Positions 13,460 through 22,164 of a DNA stretch of 45,071 nucleotides are shown here, piece after piece. Each line of letters opens with the position of its first letter. Position 1 is the stretch's first letter. The notes beneath the pieces are model-generated. The model saw only the letters and a program-made list of their open reading frames with translations. It was not told the DNA's origin and did no database searches. Source of the DNA: DASZYF01 sp035545535 (GTDB lineage Bacteria > Actinomycetota > Actinomycetes > Mycobacteriales > CAJCIY01); the NCBI GenBank assembly GCA_035545535.1, contig DASZYF010000086.1:1-45071 (forward strand), read 5' to 3'. A program made the translations under genes and the position numbers.

Positions 13460-16059
13460 CCCAGAAGTCGCAGGGGGCGCTTCACGACGCCCAGACGAAA
13501 GCGTTGCGCCTGGGCCACGCGGAGGTCGACGGTGAGCATCTGCTGCTGGCGCTCCTGGAACAGCCCGAGGGGCTGGCGCCCCGTCTGCTCTCGCGGGCCG
13601 GCGCCGATGTCGAGCAGATGCGCGCGGCGGTCGAGGCGGAGCTCGGCCGCCGACCCCGCCTCACCGGACCCGGCGCGGCAGCGGGACAGGTCGTCGTCAC
13701 GCAGCGACTTGCTCGCTTGCTCGACGCGGCTGAGCGGGAGGCGAAGCGGCTCAAGGACGATTACGTCTCGGTCGAGCATCTGCTCATCGCGCTGGTCGAC
13801 GAAGGCGTCGAGACCGGCGCGGGCCGCGTGTTGCGGGACAGCGGCCTCACCCGAGACGGCTTCCTCCAGGCGCTGACGGAGGTTCGGGGCAACCAGCGCG
13901 TCACCTCGGCCATGCCCGAGGTGTCCTACGAGGCGCTGACGAAGTACGGCCGCGACCTGGTCGCCGACGCTCGAGCCGGCACGCTCGACCCCGTCATCGG
14001 CCGGGACGGCGAGATCCGCCGGGTGGTGCAGATCCTGTCGCGGAAGACCAAGAACAACCCGGTGCTCATCGGAGATCCGGGCGTCGGCAAGACAGCGATC
14101 GTCGAGGGCCTGGCGCAGCGGATCACGAACGGCGACGTGCCCGAAGGGCTGCGGGACAAGACGATCTTCGCGTTGGACATGGGTTCGTTGGTGGCGGGCG
14201 CCAAGTACCGAGGCGAGTTCGAGGAACGGCTCAAGGCGGTGCTCAACGAGGTGAAGGCCGCCGACGGCCGCATCCTGCTCTTCGTCGACGAGCTGCACAC
14301 CGTCGTCGGTGCCGGCGGCGGGCCTGAGGGAGCGGTCGACGCGGGCAACATGCTCAAGCCCATGCTCGCCCGCGGTGAGCTGCACCTGGTCGGGGCGACG
14401 ACCGTCGACGAGTACCGCAAGCACATCGAGAAGGACGCGGCGCTCGAACGGCGCTTCCAACCCGTCATGGTCGACGAGCCTTCCGTGGAAGACGCGATCT
14501 CCATCCTGCGCGGCCTCCGTGAGCGGCTCGAGGTCTTCCACGGCGTCAAGATCCAGGACGGCGCGATCGTCTCAGCGGTGGTCCTCAGCCACCGCTACAT
14601 CTCCGACCGGTTCCTGCCCGACAAGGGGATCGACCTGGTCGACGAGGCGTGCGCGATGCTCCGCACCGAGATCGACTCGATGCCTGCCGAGCTCGACGAG
14701 CTGACCCGCCGGGTGATGCGGCTGGAGATCGAGGAGACCGCGCTCGCCAAGGAGAAGGACCCCGCGAGCAAGGCGAGGCTCGAAGACCTGCGCAAGGAGC
14801 TGGCCGACCTGCGCGCGGAGGCGGACGCGATGCGCACCCAATGGGAGGCCGAACGGCAGGCCCTGCGCCGTGTGCAGGAGCTGCGCCAGGAGCTGGAGCA
14901 GGTCCGCCAGGACGCCGATCGGGCCGAGCGCAGCTACGACCTGAACCGGGCGGCCGAGCTGAGGCACGGCCGGCTGCCCGAGCTCGAGCGGCAGCTGAAG
15001 GCCGAGGAGGAACGGCTCGCCGAGCGGCAGGGCAGCCATCGGCTGCTTCGCGAGGTGGTCACCGAAGAGGAGATCGCGATGATCGTGTCGCGGTGGACCG
15101 GCATAGCGGTCAGCCGCCTCCAGGAGGGCGAGCGGGAGAAGCTGCTGAGGCTCGACCAGATCTTGCACGAACGCGTCGTCGGCCAGGACGAGGCGGTGCA
15201 GCTCGTCGCGGACGCCATCATCCGCGCTCGATCCGGCATCAAGGACCCGGGTCGCCCCATCGGGTCGTTCGTCTTCCTGGGTCCGACCGGCGTGGGCAAG
15301 ACCGAGCTCGCGAAGACGCTCGCGGCGTCGCTCTTCGACACCGAGGACAACATGGTCCGCATCGACATGAGTGAGTACCAGGAACGGCACACCGTCAGCC
15401 GGCTGGTCGGCGCCCCGCCCGGTTACGTCGGGTACGACGAGGGCGGGCAGCTCACCGAGGCGGTCCGCCGCAAGCCGTACTCGGTCGTGCTGTTCGACGA
15501 GATCGAGAAGGCACACCCCGACGTCTTCAACGCACTGCTGCAGGTGCTCGACGACGGGCGGCTGACTGACGCTCAGGGCCGCACGGTCGACTTCCGCAAC
15601 ACCGTCATCATCATGACGTCGAACATCGGCTCGCTGCACCTCGTCGAAGGCGTCTCGGCTGCCGGCGAGCTCAAGCCGGACACCCGCGAGATCGTCATGG
15701 GGGAGCTGCGCGGCCACTTCCGCCCGGAGTTCCTCAACCGGATCGACGAGATCGTGTTGTTCAAGCCCCTCACGCAGGCGGAGATCGAGCGCATCGTCGA
15801 CCTGATGCTGAACGATCTGCGCCATCGGCTCGCCGACCGCCGGATGACGCTCACGATCACCGAGGAGGCGAAGCGGTTCATCGCCCAGCAGGGCTTCGAC
15901 CCGGTGTACGGCGCGAGGCCGTTGCGGCGGTTCCTCGCCCGCGAGGTCGAGACCCGCATCGGCCGTGAGCTGCTGCGCGGCGACGTGCCCGACGGCGCAC
16001 ACGTCAGCGTCGACGTCGCGGCCGGTGAGATCACCGTGACGTTCGAGCCGGCCGGGTAG
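13441..16059 (+). CDS. clpB: ATP-dependent disaggregase ClpB
   Basis: The 872-residue Hsp100 protein has a double Clp_N domain (residues about 1-145), a first AAA+ module with Walker A GDPGVGKT (Lys217) and Walker B LLFVDELHTVVGAGG, a coiled-coil middle domain (about 400-530, rich in Glu/Arg heptads), and a second AAA+ module with Walker A GPTGVGKTE (Lys620) and LFDEIEKAHPDVFNALLQVL. The middle domain marks it as ClpB, not ClpA or ClpC, and no ClpP-docking loop is evident. It extracts polypeptides from aggregates together with DnaK. The ATG overlaps the cbpM 3' end. A hairpin two bases after the stop probably ends the operon. Confidence 0.96.
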   Translation: MDINRLTQKSQGALHDAQTKALRLGHAEVDGEHLLLALLEQPEGLAPRLLSRAGADVEQMRAAVEAELGRRPRLTGPGAAAGQVVVTQRLARLLDAAEREAKRLKDDYVSVEHLLIALVDEGVETGAGRVLRDSGLTRDGFLQALTEVRGNQRVTSAMPEVSYEALTKYGRDLVADARAGTLDPVIGRDGEIRRVVQILSRKTKNNPVLIGDPGVGKTAIVEGLAQRITNGDVPEGLRDKTIFALDMGSLVAGAKYRGEFEERLKAVLNEVKAADGRILLFVDELHTVVGAGGGPEGAVDAGNMLKPMLARGELHLVGATTVDEYRKHIEKDAALERRFQPVMVDEPSVEDAISILRGLRERLEVFHGVKIQDGAIVSAVVLSHRYISDRFLPDKGIDLVDEACAMLRTEIDSMPAELDELTRRVMRLEIEETALAKEKDPASKARLEDLRKELADLRAEADAMRTQWEAERQALRRVQELRQELEQVRQDADRAERSYDLNRAAELRHGRLPELERQLKAEEERLAERQGSHRLLREVVTEEEIAMIVSRWTGIAVSRLQEGEREKLLRLDQILHERVVGQDEAVQLVADAIIRARSGIKDPGRPIGSFVFLGPTGVGKTELAKTLAASLFDTEDNMVRIDMSEYQERHTVSRLVGAPPGYVGYDEGGQLTEAVRRKPYSVVLFDEIEKAHPDVFNALLQVLDDGRLTDAQGRTVDFRNTVIIMTSNIGSLHLVEGVSAAGELKPDTREIVMGELRGHFRPEFLNRIDEIVLFKPLTQAEIERIVDLMLNDLRHRLADRRMTLTITEEAKRFIAQQGFDPVYGARPLRRFLAREVETRIGRELLRGDVPDGAHVSVDVAAGEITVTFEPAG

Positions 16060-16060
16060 G

Positions 16061-16078
16061 ACCGTCAGCTCTGACGGT
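16061..16078 (+). terminator. Hairpin terminator after clpB
   Basis: ACCGTCAG-CT-CTGACGGT is a perfect 8-bp inverted repeat starting two bases after the clpB TAG. There is no T run, as is usual for actinobacterial terminators. It likely separates the chaperone operon from the MarP-like gene. Confidence 0.5.
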
Positions 16079-16193
16079 GCGGATGGGCACGTCCCTCTGG
16101 TGAGGTCGAGCCGTGACCGCCGGACGGACCCTTCGACGCGGTGCGCGACGTGCCCGGGGCTGACCCGCGCGTCGGTGGGCCCGGAGGCGGTGC

Positions 16194-17453
16194 GTGCTAG
16201 CCGCCCGGTTCCTTGCCGCACCTGCTCCGATCGCCCATCCGGCGCGCGGGGACCTTCTCGATGTCGTGATCGTGCTGCTCGCGGTTGGTTACGCGTGCGC
16301 CGGATACCGCCGGGGTCTTGTCGTCGCAGCGTTCTCGTTCGCCGGGTTCCTCACCGGCGTGCTCATCGGCAGCGCTCTTGCGCCGGCGGTCGCCCGAACG
16401 GTGATCGGCCGGCAGGGTGGCCCGGACGCGGTCGGGCAGCGGCTGGTCGCGGTGCTGACGGTTGTCGTGGCGGCGGTCTCGATGGAAGGCCTGGCCGGGC
16501 TCCTGGGTCGTCGGGCCCGGTCCGTGGTGCGATCGACTCCGCTCGGCGTCGTGGATGGCGCCGGGGGAGCCGCGTTCGCAGTGGTCGGGCTGCTGTTCGT
16601 GACCTGGCTGCTCGGTTCCTTCCTCGTGGTGACTCCGTTCCCGACGGTCGTCAAGCAGATCCGCCACAGCGCGATCCTGGATGCGGTGGATGGTGTGCTG
16701 CCTTCGCGGGCGAGCCAGCTGTTCGCCGACGTGGACCGGCTGTTGCAGCGCCATGACCTGCCCGCGTTGGAGAACCCGTTCGACGGTCTGCCGGTGCCCC
16801 CGGTGGCCGTCGCTCCGCCGGACGCCGGCGTCGTACCGCCCGCGCTGAAGGCTGCCGGGCCCGAGGTGCTGAAGATCACCGGTATCGCGCCGTCGTGCGG
16901 CCGTGAGCAAGAGGGCTCCGGTTTCGTCTTCGCCGCCGAGCACGTGATGACCAACGCGCACGTCGTCGCGGGTGTCCACGACCCGCAGGTGGCGCTGCCC
17001 GGGCCCGGTGCCCAGCTCCTGCCGGCGCGGGTGGTGCTCTACGACCCGAACCGCGACGTGGCCGTGCTCGACGTGCCGGGGCTGACGCGGCCGGCGTTGC
17101 CCTTCGACGGTCCGCAGCCGACGGGCACGAGCGCTGTCGTCGCCGGCTATCCGGAGGACGGGCCGCTGACGGCGGTGCCGGCGCGCATCGCCGGCGACCA
17201 GGACGTCACCGGCCCCAACATCTACGCGGACCGACAGGTCACGCGTGACGTCTACACGCTGCGCGCGCGGGTGCGCCCCGGCAACTCGGGCGGCCCGCTG
17301 CTCGGCAAGGACGGGGCGGTGTACGGCGTGGTGTTCGCCGCGAGCACGGACCAGTCCGATGTCGGCTACGCGCTGACGAGCAGCGAGGTCAGCGGTGACG
17401 CGAACGCAGGTGCGAACGCCACGAGCCAAGTGTCGACCCAAGGCTGCGACTGA
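16194..17453 (+). CDS. MarP-like membrane-anchored serine protease (CvpA + trypsin-like)
   Basis: The 419-residue protein begins with about four membrane helices of a CvpA/colicin V-production domain (residues 22-145), then a periplasmic trypsin-like protease. The catalytic triad is visible: His256 (MTNAHVVAG), Asp288 (NRDVAVLDV), Ser365 (RPGNSGGPLL). Cys235 and Cys418 bracket the protease as do the disulfide cysteines of Mycobacterium tuberculosis MarP (Rv3671c), an acid- and oxidative-stress protease, which supports orthologous architecture. The GTG start at 16194 has GGAGG six bases upstream. It follows clpB after 134 bases and the terminator hairpin, and precedes a TrkA_C protein. Confidence 0.9.
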   Translation: MLAARFLAAPAPIAHPARGDLLDVVIVLLAVGYACAGYRRGLVVAAFSFAGFLTGVLIGSALAPAVARTVIGRQGGPDAVGQRLVAVLTVVVAAVSMEGLAGLLGRRARSVVRSTPLGVVDGAGGAAFAVVGLLFVTWLLGSFLVVTPFPTVVKQIRHSAILDAVDGVLPSRASQLFADVDRLLQRHDLPALENPFDGLPVPPVAVAPPDAGVVPPALKAAGPEVLKITGIAPSCGREQEGSGFVFAAEHVMTNAHVVAGVHDPQVALPGPGAQLLPARVVLYDPNRDVAVLDVPGLTRPALPFDGPQPTGTSAVVAGYPEDGPLTAVPARIAGDQDVTGPNIYADRQVTRDVYTLRARVRPGNSGGPLLGKDGAVYGVVFAASTDQSDVGYALTSSEVSGDANAGANATSQVSTQGCD

Positions 17454-17474
17454 GTCGCAGATGTCGGCCGCGCC

Positions 17475-18212
17475 GTGATCGCTGCTGCGTCCCTGGTCGC
17501 GGTGGTGACGCTCGGCGTCATCATCAACCGCCTCGCGGTGGTGGCGCTCACCCTCACCGGGCTGTCACCGGACGTCGCGCGGTTCCAGACGCGTTCCGCC
17601 TACTACGGCGTCGGCTTCACGACCGCCGAGTCCGAGGATGTCGTGAACGATCCAGGGCGCCGCCGGATCATCATGACGGTTGCGATGATCGGGAACGCGG
17701 GAGTCGCCACGACGATCGCGTCGCTGCTGCTGTCGTTCACGGGTGCGACGCGTGGCCAGGCCGTCGAGCGTCTGGCCGTGATCATGGCCGCGCTCGTCGG
17801 TGTTGCCGCGTTGGCCCACAGCGGCTACCTCGACCGGCAGTTCAGCCGGCTGGCCCGGCGCGCACTGCGCCGCTGGACCGATCTGGAGCTGGGCGACTAC
17901 GCGCGTCTTCTCGGCGTTCGCGACGGCTTCGCGGTCGCCCAGCTGCGACTCCATCCGGACGACTGGCTCACCGCGCGGCCGCTGCGCGAGCTCAGCTTGC
18001 CGGACGAGGGGGTGCAGGTGCTGGGGATCCTCCGGGCGAACGGCGACTACGTCGGGATACCCGACGGTGGCACCCTGCTGTCGGCGGATGACGTCGTGGT
18101 CCTCTACGGCCACGCGGAGCGTCTGGCCGACCTGGACGACCGACGTCGCGGCGCCGTCGGCGACGACGCGCACGCGCGCGCCGTCCGGCTGCGTCACCAG
18201 CGCGCCGAGTGA
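17475..18212 (+). CDS. Membrane protein with C-terminal TrkA_C domain
   Basis: This 245-residue protein has about three N-terminal membrane helices (residues 2-30, 63-88, 96-115) and a soluble part where residues 160-222 form a TrkA_C-like (RCK_C) ligand-binding domain: VAQLRLHPDDWLTARPLREL, then DEGVQVLGILRANGDYVGIP and LLSADDVVVLYG. RCK_C domains gate K+ or other cation transporters by binding nucleotides. There is no pore signature (TVGYG), so it is probably a regulatory or sensor protein. It starts with GTG 21 bases after the MarP-like gene and is likely co-transcribed with it. Confidence 0.72.
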   Translation: MIAAASLVAVVTLGVIINRLAVVALTLTGLSPDVARFQTRSAYYGVGFTTAESEDVVNDPGRRRIIMTVAMIGNAGVATTIASLLLSFTGATRGQAVERLAVIMAALVGVAALAHSGYLDRQFSRLARRALRRWTDLELGDYARLLGVRDGFAVAQLRLHPDDWLTARPLRELSLPDEGVQVLGILRANGDYVGIPDGGTLLSADDVVVLYGHAERLADLDDRRRGAVGDDAHARAVRLRHQRAE

Positions 18213-18241
18213 CGATCCGCAGCGCTGGGGGACCCGGATCG
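18213..18241. terminator. Inverted repeat after the TrkA_C gene, possible terminator
   Basis: CGATCCG and CGGATCG are separated by 15 bases and begin right after the TGA of the TrkA_C gene. The 7-bp stem has no T tract. It ends eight bases before the ECF42-type promoter, so it would insulate the two units. Confidence 0.35.
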
Positions 18242-18248
18242 GGTGAGA

Positions 18249-18275
18249 TGTCGAGAACGCCGCACCGGCTCCGTC
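18249..18275 (+). promoter_or_regulatory. ECF42-type promoter (TGTCGA -N17- CGTC)
   Basis: TGTCGA at 18249-18254 and CGTC at 18272-18275 are 17 bases apart, about 50 bases before the DGPF gene. The motif published for the ECF42 sigma group has TGTCGA in the -35 and CGA/TC in the -10 region. Because the sigma gene of this group is the second gene of the unit, an autoregulated operon is likely. Confidence 0.7.
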
Positions 18276-18325
18276 TCAGGGGTGTGCGCGGCCGGACGGG
18301 CCGCCCGAAGCGAAGGAGCGCTCTC

Positions 18326-18733
18326 ATGAAGTACCTGCTGCTGAAGCACTACCAGGGCGGCAAGGCTCCGGCCGTGGACTTCGTCCCGATGGACCAGTGG
18401 ACGCCCGAGGAGTTCGACGCCCACGTGCAGTTCATGCACGACTTCGCCGCCCGCCTCGAGGAGTCCGGCGAGTTCGTCGACGCGCAGGCGCTCGCCCCCG
18501 AGGGCGCGTGGGTGCGGTACGACGGCGAGGGCCGCCCGGCCGTCACCGACGGACCGTTCGCGGAGACCAAGGACCTCATCGCCGGGTGGATGGTGATCGA
18601 CGTCGACTCGTGGGACCGCGCCGTGGAGCTCGCGGGCCAGCTGTCGGCCGCGCCGGGCAAGGACGGCAAGCCGATCTATGAGTGGCTCGAGGTGCGGCCG
18701 TTCCTCGCGGACCCGTCGACCGTCGGCGAGTAG
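18326..18733 (+). CDS. DGPF/YCII-related protein, ECF42 partner
   Basis: This 135-residue ferredoxin-like alpha/beta protein starts MKYLLLKHYQGG and contains the family signature TDGPFAETKDLIAGW. DGPF proteins are small YCII-related proteins encoded beside ECF41/ECF42 sigma genes and are their usual regulon members; a biochemical function is not established. The ATG is preceded by AGGAG. The sigma gene follows after six bases. Length and motif are typical, with no sign of damage. Confidence 0.92.
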   Translation: MKYLLLKHYQGGKAPAVDFVPMDQWTPEEFDAHVQFMHDFAARLEESGEFVDAQALAPEGAWVRYDGEGRPAVTDGPFAETKDLIAGWMVIDVDSWDRAVELAGQLSAAPGKDGKPIYEWLEVRPFLADPSTVGE

Positions 18734-18739
18734 CCGGTC

Positions 18740-19984
18740 GTGGACGACCGGGAGCTGCGGGAGCTGGTGCCCGCGGTCATCGGCATCCTCGTCCGGCGCG
18801 GAGCGAGCTTCGCGTCGGCCGAGGACGCCGTGCAGGACGCCCTGGTCCGCGCGCTGGAGACCTGGCCCGACGACCCTCCGCGCGACCCGCGCGCGTGGCT
18901 CGTCACGGTTGCCTGGCGCAAGCACGTCGACGCGCTGCGGTCCGAGCTCGCCCGGCAGGGACGTGAGCTCGCCGTCGAGCGCGAGCCGCCGCCCGGTCCG
19001 GTGCCGACGGCGGACGACTCGCTCCGGCTGTACTTCCTCTGCGCGCACCCGACGTTGCCGACCGCCTCGGCGGTCGCCCTCACGCTGCGCGCGGTCGGCG
19101 GTCTGACCACGCGGCAGATCGCCGCGGCCTACCTCATCCCCGAAGCGACGATGGCCCAGCGCATCAGCCGCGCGAAGAAGAGGCTCGCCGGGCTGCCCCT
19201 GGACCAGCCCGGCGACCTCGCCACCGTGCTGCGCGTGCTCTACCTCGTCTTCAACGAGGGCTACAGCGGCGACGTCGACCTCGCCGCGGAGGCCATCCGC
19301 ATCGCCCGCCAGCTGACCCGGCTGACCGACGAGCCCGAGGTCGCCGGCCTGCTCGCGCTCATGCTGCTGCACCACGCGCGCCGCGCCTCGCGCACCGGCC
19401 CGGGCGGGCGGCTCGTCCCGCTCGGGCAGCAGGACCGCTCGCTGTGGGACACCGCGCTCATCGCCGAAGGCGTCGCGATCCTGCAGGCCGCGCTGGCGCG
19501 CGACCGGCTCGGCGAGTACCAGGCGCAGGCCGCGATCGCCGCGCTGCACGCCGATGCGCGCACGACCGCCGAGACCGACTGGGTGCAGATCGTCGAGTGG
19601 TACGACGAGCTCCTGCGCCTCACCGACAGCCCGGTCGTGCGGCTCAACCGGGCGGTCGCGGTGGGGGAGGCCGACGGTGCCCGGGCCGGCCTCGCCGCGC
19701 TCGCAGAGGTGAGCCCGGACCTGCCGCGCTACGCGGCGGCGGCCGCCTACCTGCACGAGCACGCCGGCGACCTCCCGCGGTCCGCCGCGCTCTACGCGGA
19801 GGCGGCGCGCGCGGCGGCGAGCGTCGCGGAGCGGGATCACCTCGCGCGCGAGGGGGCCCGGGTGCGCGGGCAGCTCGCCGGTGACCCGCAGCACCACCTC
19901 GCCGAGCTCACCACCCGACGAGAAAGGCTGGGGGACAGCACCTCCGGTGAAGGGGGCGCTGCCCCCGCTGCGACGAGCGACTAG
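18740..19984 (+). CDS. ECF42-group RNA polymerase sigma factor with TPR-like C-terminal extension
   Basis: The 414-residue protein has sigma region 2 (residues 10-70, FASAEDAVQDALVRALETWP), region 4 (about 95-150, RAVGGLTTRQIAAAYLIPEA, then TMAQRISRAKKRL) and a 250-residue C-terminal extension of helical repeats (DUF6596-like: YLVFNEGYSGDVDLAAEAIR, DWVQIVEWYDELLRLTDSPV). That layout and the DGPF neighbour define ECF42, where the extension, not an anti-sigma factor, controls activity. The GTG start has a modest ribosome site. The last 20 residues (DSTSGEGGAAPAATSD) are low complexity and coincide with a GGGGGC-GCT-GCCCCC hairpin at 19952-19966 that may serve as terminator. Confidence 0.93.
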   Translation: MDDRELRELVPAVIGILVRRGASFASAEDAVQDALVRALETWPDDPPRDPRAWLVTVAWRKHVDALRSELARQGRELAVEREPPPGPVPTADDSLRLYFLCAHPTLPTASAVALTLRAVGGLTTRQIAAAYLIPEATMAQRISRAKKRLAGLPLDQPGDLATVLRVLYLVFNEGYSGDVDLAAEAIRIARQLTRLTDEPEVAGLLALMLLHHARRASRTGPGGRLVPLGQQDRSLWDTALIAEGVAILQAALARDRLGEYQAQAAIAALHADARTTAETDWVQIVEWYDELLRLTDSPVVRLNRAVAVGEADGARAGLAALAEVSPDLPRYAAAAAYLHEHAGDLPRSAALYAEAARAAASVAERDHLAREGARVRGQLAGDPQHHLAELTTRRERLGDSTSGEGGAAPAATSD

Positions 19985-19994
19985 CGGCGGACGA

Positions 19995-20813
19995 CTACCG
20001 ACGCACGACGTTGCCGGCGTCGACCGGCACGACCGTGCCGGTGATGTAGCGGGCGTCGTCGGAGGCGAGGAACGCGCCGCACGCGGCGATGTCCTCGGGG
20101 TCCACCGCCTCGACCGGGATGAGGTTCGTCAGCGAGTTCGCCAGGTTCGGCGAGTGCTGGATGATCTGGCTGACGTTGCCGCCGCCCGCCATCGGCGTGC
20201 GCACGGTCGTCGGCGCGATGCTGTTGACGCGGATGTAGTGCGGGCCGCAGTAGTTGGCCCACGAGCGCAGCAGACCGAGCGTGCCGTGCTTCGCCGCGGC
20301 GTAGCCGAGCATGCCGGCGTGCATCGCCGGCGGGGAGATCAGCGCGCCGGTGGAGCTGGTGATGATGATCGAGCCGCCCTGCCCGTTCTCGATCATCGGC
20401 GGGATCGTGACCCGGCCGGTGTTCCAGACCCCGGTGAGGTTGACCGCCACGACCTCGTCCCACTGCGTCTCCTCGGAGACGGGGGTGCCGCCGGGGCCGA
20501 TGCCCGCGTTGGCGACGACGATGGTCACCGGGCCGAGCTCGGCCACGCCCGCGTCGTAGGCCTTGCGCAGCGACTCGACGTCGCGCACGTCCGCCGGCAG
20601 TGCGACCATCCGGCGGCCGATCGCCTCGACCTCCTTCTTGGTCTGGTCGAGCTCCTCCTGCGTGCCCATCGGGTAGCCGACCGCGGACATCTGCCCGCAG
20701 AGGTCGATGCCGATGATGTCGGCGCCCTCCTGCGCCATGCGCACGCAGTGCGCGCGGCCCTGTCCGCGCGCCGCGCCCGTGATGAACGCGACCTTGCCGT
20801 CGAGCTTGCCCAT
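19995..20813 (-). CDS. Mycofactocin-coupled SDR-family oxidoreductase
   Basis: This 272-residue short-chain dehydrogenase has the Rossmann motif TGAARGQGRAHCVRMAQEGA, then DIIGIDLCGQ, which is characteristic of the mycofactocin-coupled SDR group, the NAG motif (VANAGIGPGG), catalytic Ser-Tyr-Lys in SSTGALISPP and YAAAKHGTL, and the C-terminal ITGTVVPVDAGNVVRR. These enzymes keep their nicotinamide cofactor bound and pass electrons to the redox peptide mycofactocin, so the genome should carry mft genes; none is in this window. The start at 20813 has GAGGAGAAG upstream. It follows the P450 gene by 77 bases on the same strand, suggesting sequential oxidation of one substrate. Confidence 0.92.
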   Translation of the reverse strand: MGKLDGKVAFITGAARGQGRAHCVRMAQEGADIIGIDLCGQMSAVGYPMGTQEELDQTKKEVEAIGRRMVALPADVRDVESLRKAYDAGVAELGPVTIVVANAGIGPGGTPVSEETQWDEVVAVNLTGVWNTGRVTIPPMIENGQGGSIIITSSTGALISPPAMHAGMLGYAAAKHGTLGLLRSWANYCGPHYIRVNSIAPTTVRTPMAGGGNVSQIIQHSPNLANSLTNLIPVEAVDPEDIAACGAFLASDDARYITGTVVPVDAGNVVRR

Positions 20814-20890
20814 GTCTTCTTCTCCTCGGGTGGGTAGCGCCCTGATCATGCCATCAACTGAGTGAGTGCTCATCCCCTAGCGGGCTCCGG

Positions 20891-22075
20891 TCAGCCGACC
20901 GCGATCGGCAAGGTCTCCCACCCCCGCATGGTCGAGGTCGAGGCCAGGGCGGCACCGTCCCAGTCGACCTCCCAGGTGGGGTAGCGCCGCACGATCTCCT
21001 CCAGGGCGATCCGGCCCTCGAGCCGGGCGAGCGCGGCGCCCAGGCAGTAGTGCACGCCCAGGCCGAACGTCAGCTGCTGGCTGATCTTGCGGGTGATGTC
21101 GAAGCGGTCGCCGTCGGGGAAGCACTGCTCATCGCGGTTGGCCGACGCGACGATCAGCGTGAGCGCGCTGCCCTCCGGCACGGTCCGGCCGTGCAGCTCG
21201 ACGTCCTTCGCCACGTAGCGGGCGACCGCGTGGCCGGTGGGCTCAAAGCGCAGCGTCTCCTCGATGGCGTTCGGGATCAGCGACGGATCCGCCACGAGCG
21301 CGGCCCGCTGGTCGGGGTGCCGGTCGAGCAGCGCGACGAGCCAGCCGATGAGCCGCGCGGTGGTCTCGTTGCCGGCGCCGGCGAGCACGGTCACGTAGGT
21401 GAGGATCTCCGTGCGGGTGAGCGTGCGGGTGACGCCGTCCTCGTCCTCGAACTCGGCGTTGATGAGCTCGGTCATCAGGTCGTCCGACGGGTTGTCCCTC
21501 CGCCAGTCGATGTAGCTGGCGAACAGGTCGGTGTCCATGAGGGCGCCGGCGGAGACCTTCATCTGCTGCCCGGGCACCGTGCGCAGCTTCGCGTCCGCGC
21601 GCTCGCGCACCGCGACCTGATCCTCCTCCGGGATGCCGAGCAGCATCCCGATGACGCGCATCGGCACCTCGTTCGCGAACGACGCCATGAGGTCGAAGCG
21701 GTCGGTGCCGTCGAGCCGGTCGAGGCAGCGCACGCAGTAGTCGCGGATCTCGGGCTCGAGCGAGGAGACGCGCCGCGGCGTGAACACCCGCGCGAGCAGC
21801 GCGCGGTGGATGTCGTGGACGGGTGGGTCCTCCATGAGGAGCGTGCCCGGCGGGATGGGGATGTTGGCCTTGATGACCTCGAGGATCGGACCGCGCGACG
21901 ACGACAGCGTCGTCCAGTCGCGCAGGCCGCGGTCGACGTCGTCCCACCGCGAGAGCGCGTAGAAGTCGTGCTCCTCGTTGTAGTACAGCGGCGCCTCGGC
22001 GCGCAGCCGCGCGTAGGTCGGGTAGGGGTCGCGCGCGATGTCCCGGTCGAACGGGTCCCAGTAGACCGGGTTCAC
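20891..22075 (-). CDS. Cytochrome P450 (bacterial class I)
   Basis: This 394-residue soluble P450 has the I-helix oxygen-binding motif AGAGNETT (232-239), the ExxR pair Glu273/Arg276 (IEETLRFEP) and the heme-binding loop FGLGVHYCLGAALARLE with Cys344. Its N-terminus (VYWDPFDRDIARDPYPTYAR) is typical of actinobacterial fatty-acid, terpene or steroid P450s; the substrate is not resolved. A GTG start at 22075 with GAGGAG five bases upstream is better than the TTG at 22099. It needs a ferredoxin and reductase from elsewhere. It is divergent from tetR, with a palindrome between them, and followed by a mycofactocin-coupled SDR. Confidence 0.95.
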   Translation of the reverse strand: MNPVYWDPFDRDIARDPYPTYARLRAEAPLYYNEEHDFYALSRWDDVDRGLRDWTTLSSSRGPILEVIKANIPIPPGTLLMEDPPVHDIHRALLARVFTPRRVSSLEPEIRDYCVRCLDRLDGTDRFDLMASFANEVPMRVIGMLLGIPEEDQVAVRERADAKLRTVPGQQMKVSAGALMDTDLFASYIDWRRDNPSDDLMTELINAEFEDEDGVTRTLTRTEILTYVTVLAGAGNETTARLIGWLVALLDRHPDQRAALVADPSLIPNAIEETLRFEPTGHAVARYVAKDVELHGRTVPEGSALTLIVASANRDEQCFPDGDRFDITRKISQQLTFGLGVHYCLGAALARLEGRIALEEIVRRYPTWEVDWDGAALASTSTMRGWETLPIAVG

Positions 22076-22100
22076 GCGCGCTCCTCGGGCGGTTGGCAAA

Positions 22101-22123
22101 CTTTGAACGATCGTTCTAACTTA
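22101..22123. promoter_or_regulatory. Palindromic operator and shared -10 between the P450 and tetR genes
   Basis: GAACGATCGTTC at 22105-22116 is a perfect 12-bp palindrome, extended by matching TT/AA pairs outside a single mismatch, as in many TetR operators. Next to it TAACTTA (22117-22123) gives a TAnnnT -10 in both directions. The site lies midway between the divergent genes and is probably bound by the adjacent TetR protein. Confidence 0.6.
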
Positions 22124-22164
22124 TCGCGCACCAGGTGTCAACGAGCGGTCCGGACGGAGGGGCG

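Noticed and set aside
14572..16221. 549-codon minus-strand frame opposite clpB
   Set aside because: Antisense shadow of ClpB at high GC; no motifs of its own.
20830..20880. CTGAGTGAGTGCTCAT upstream of the mycofactocin-coupled SDR as an operator
   Set aside because: The arms match for only four bases on each side, too weak to call.
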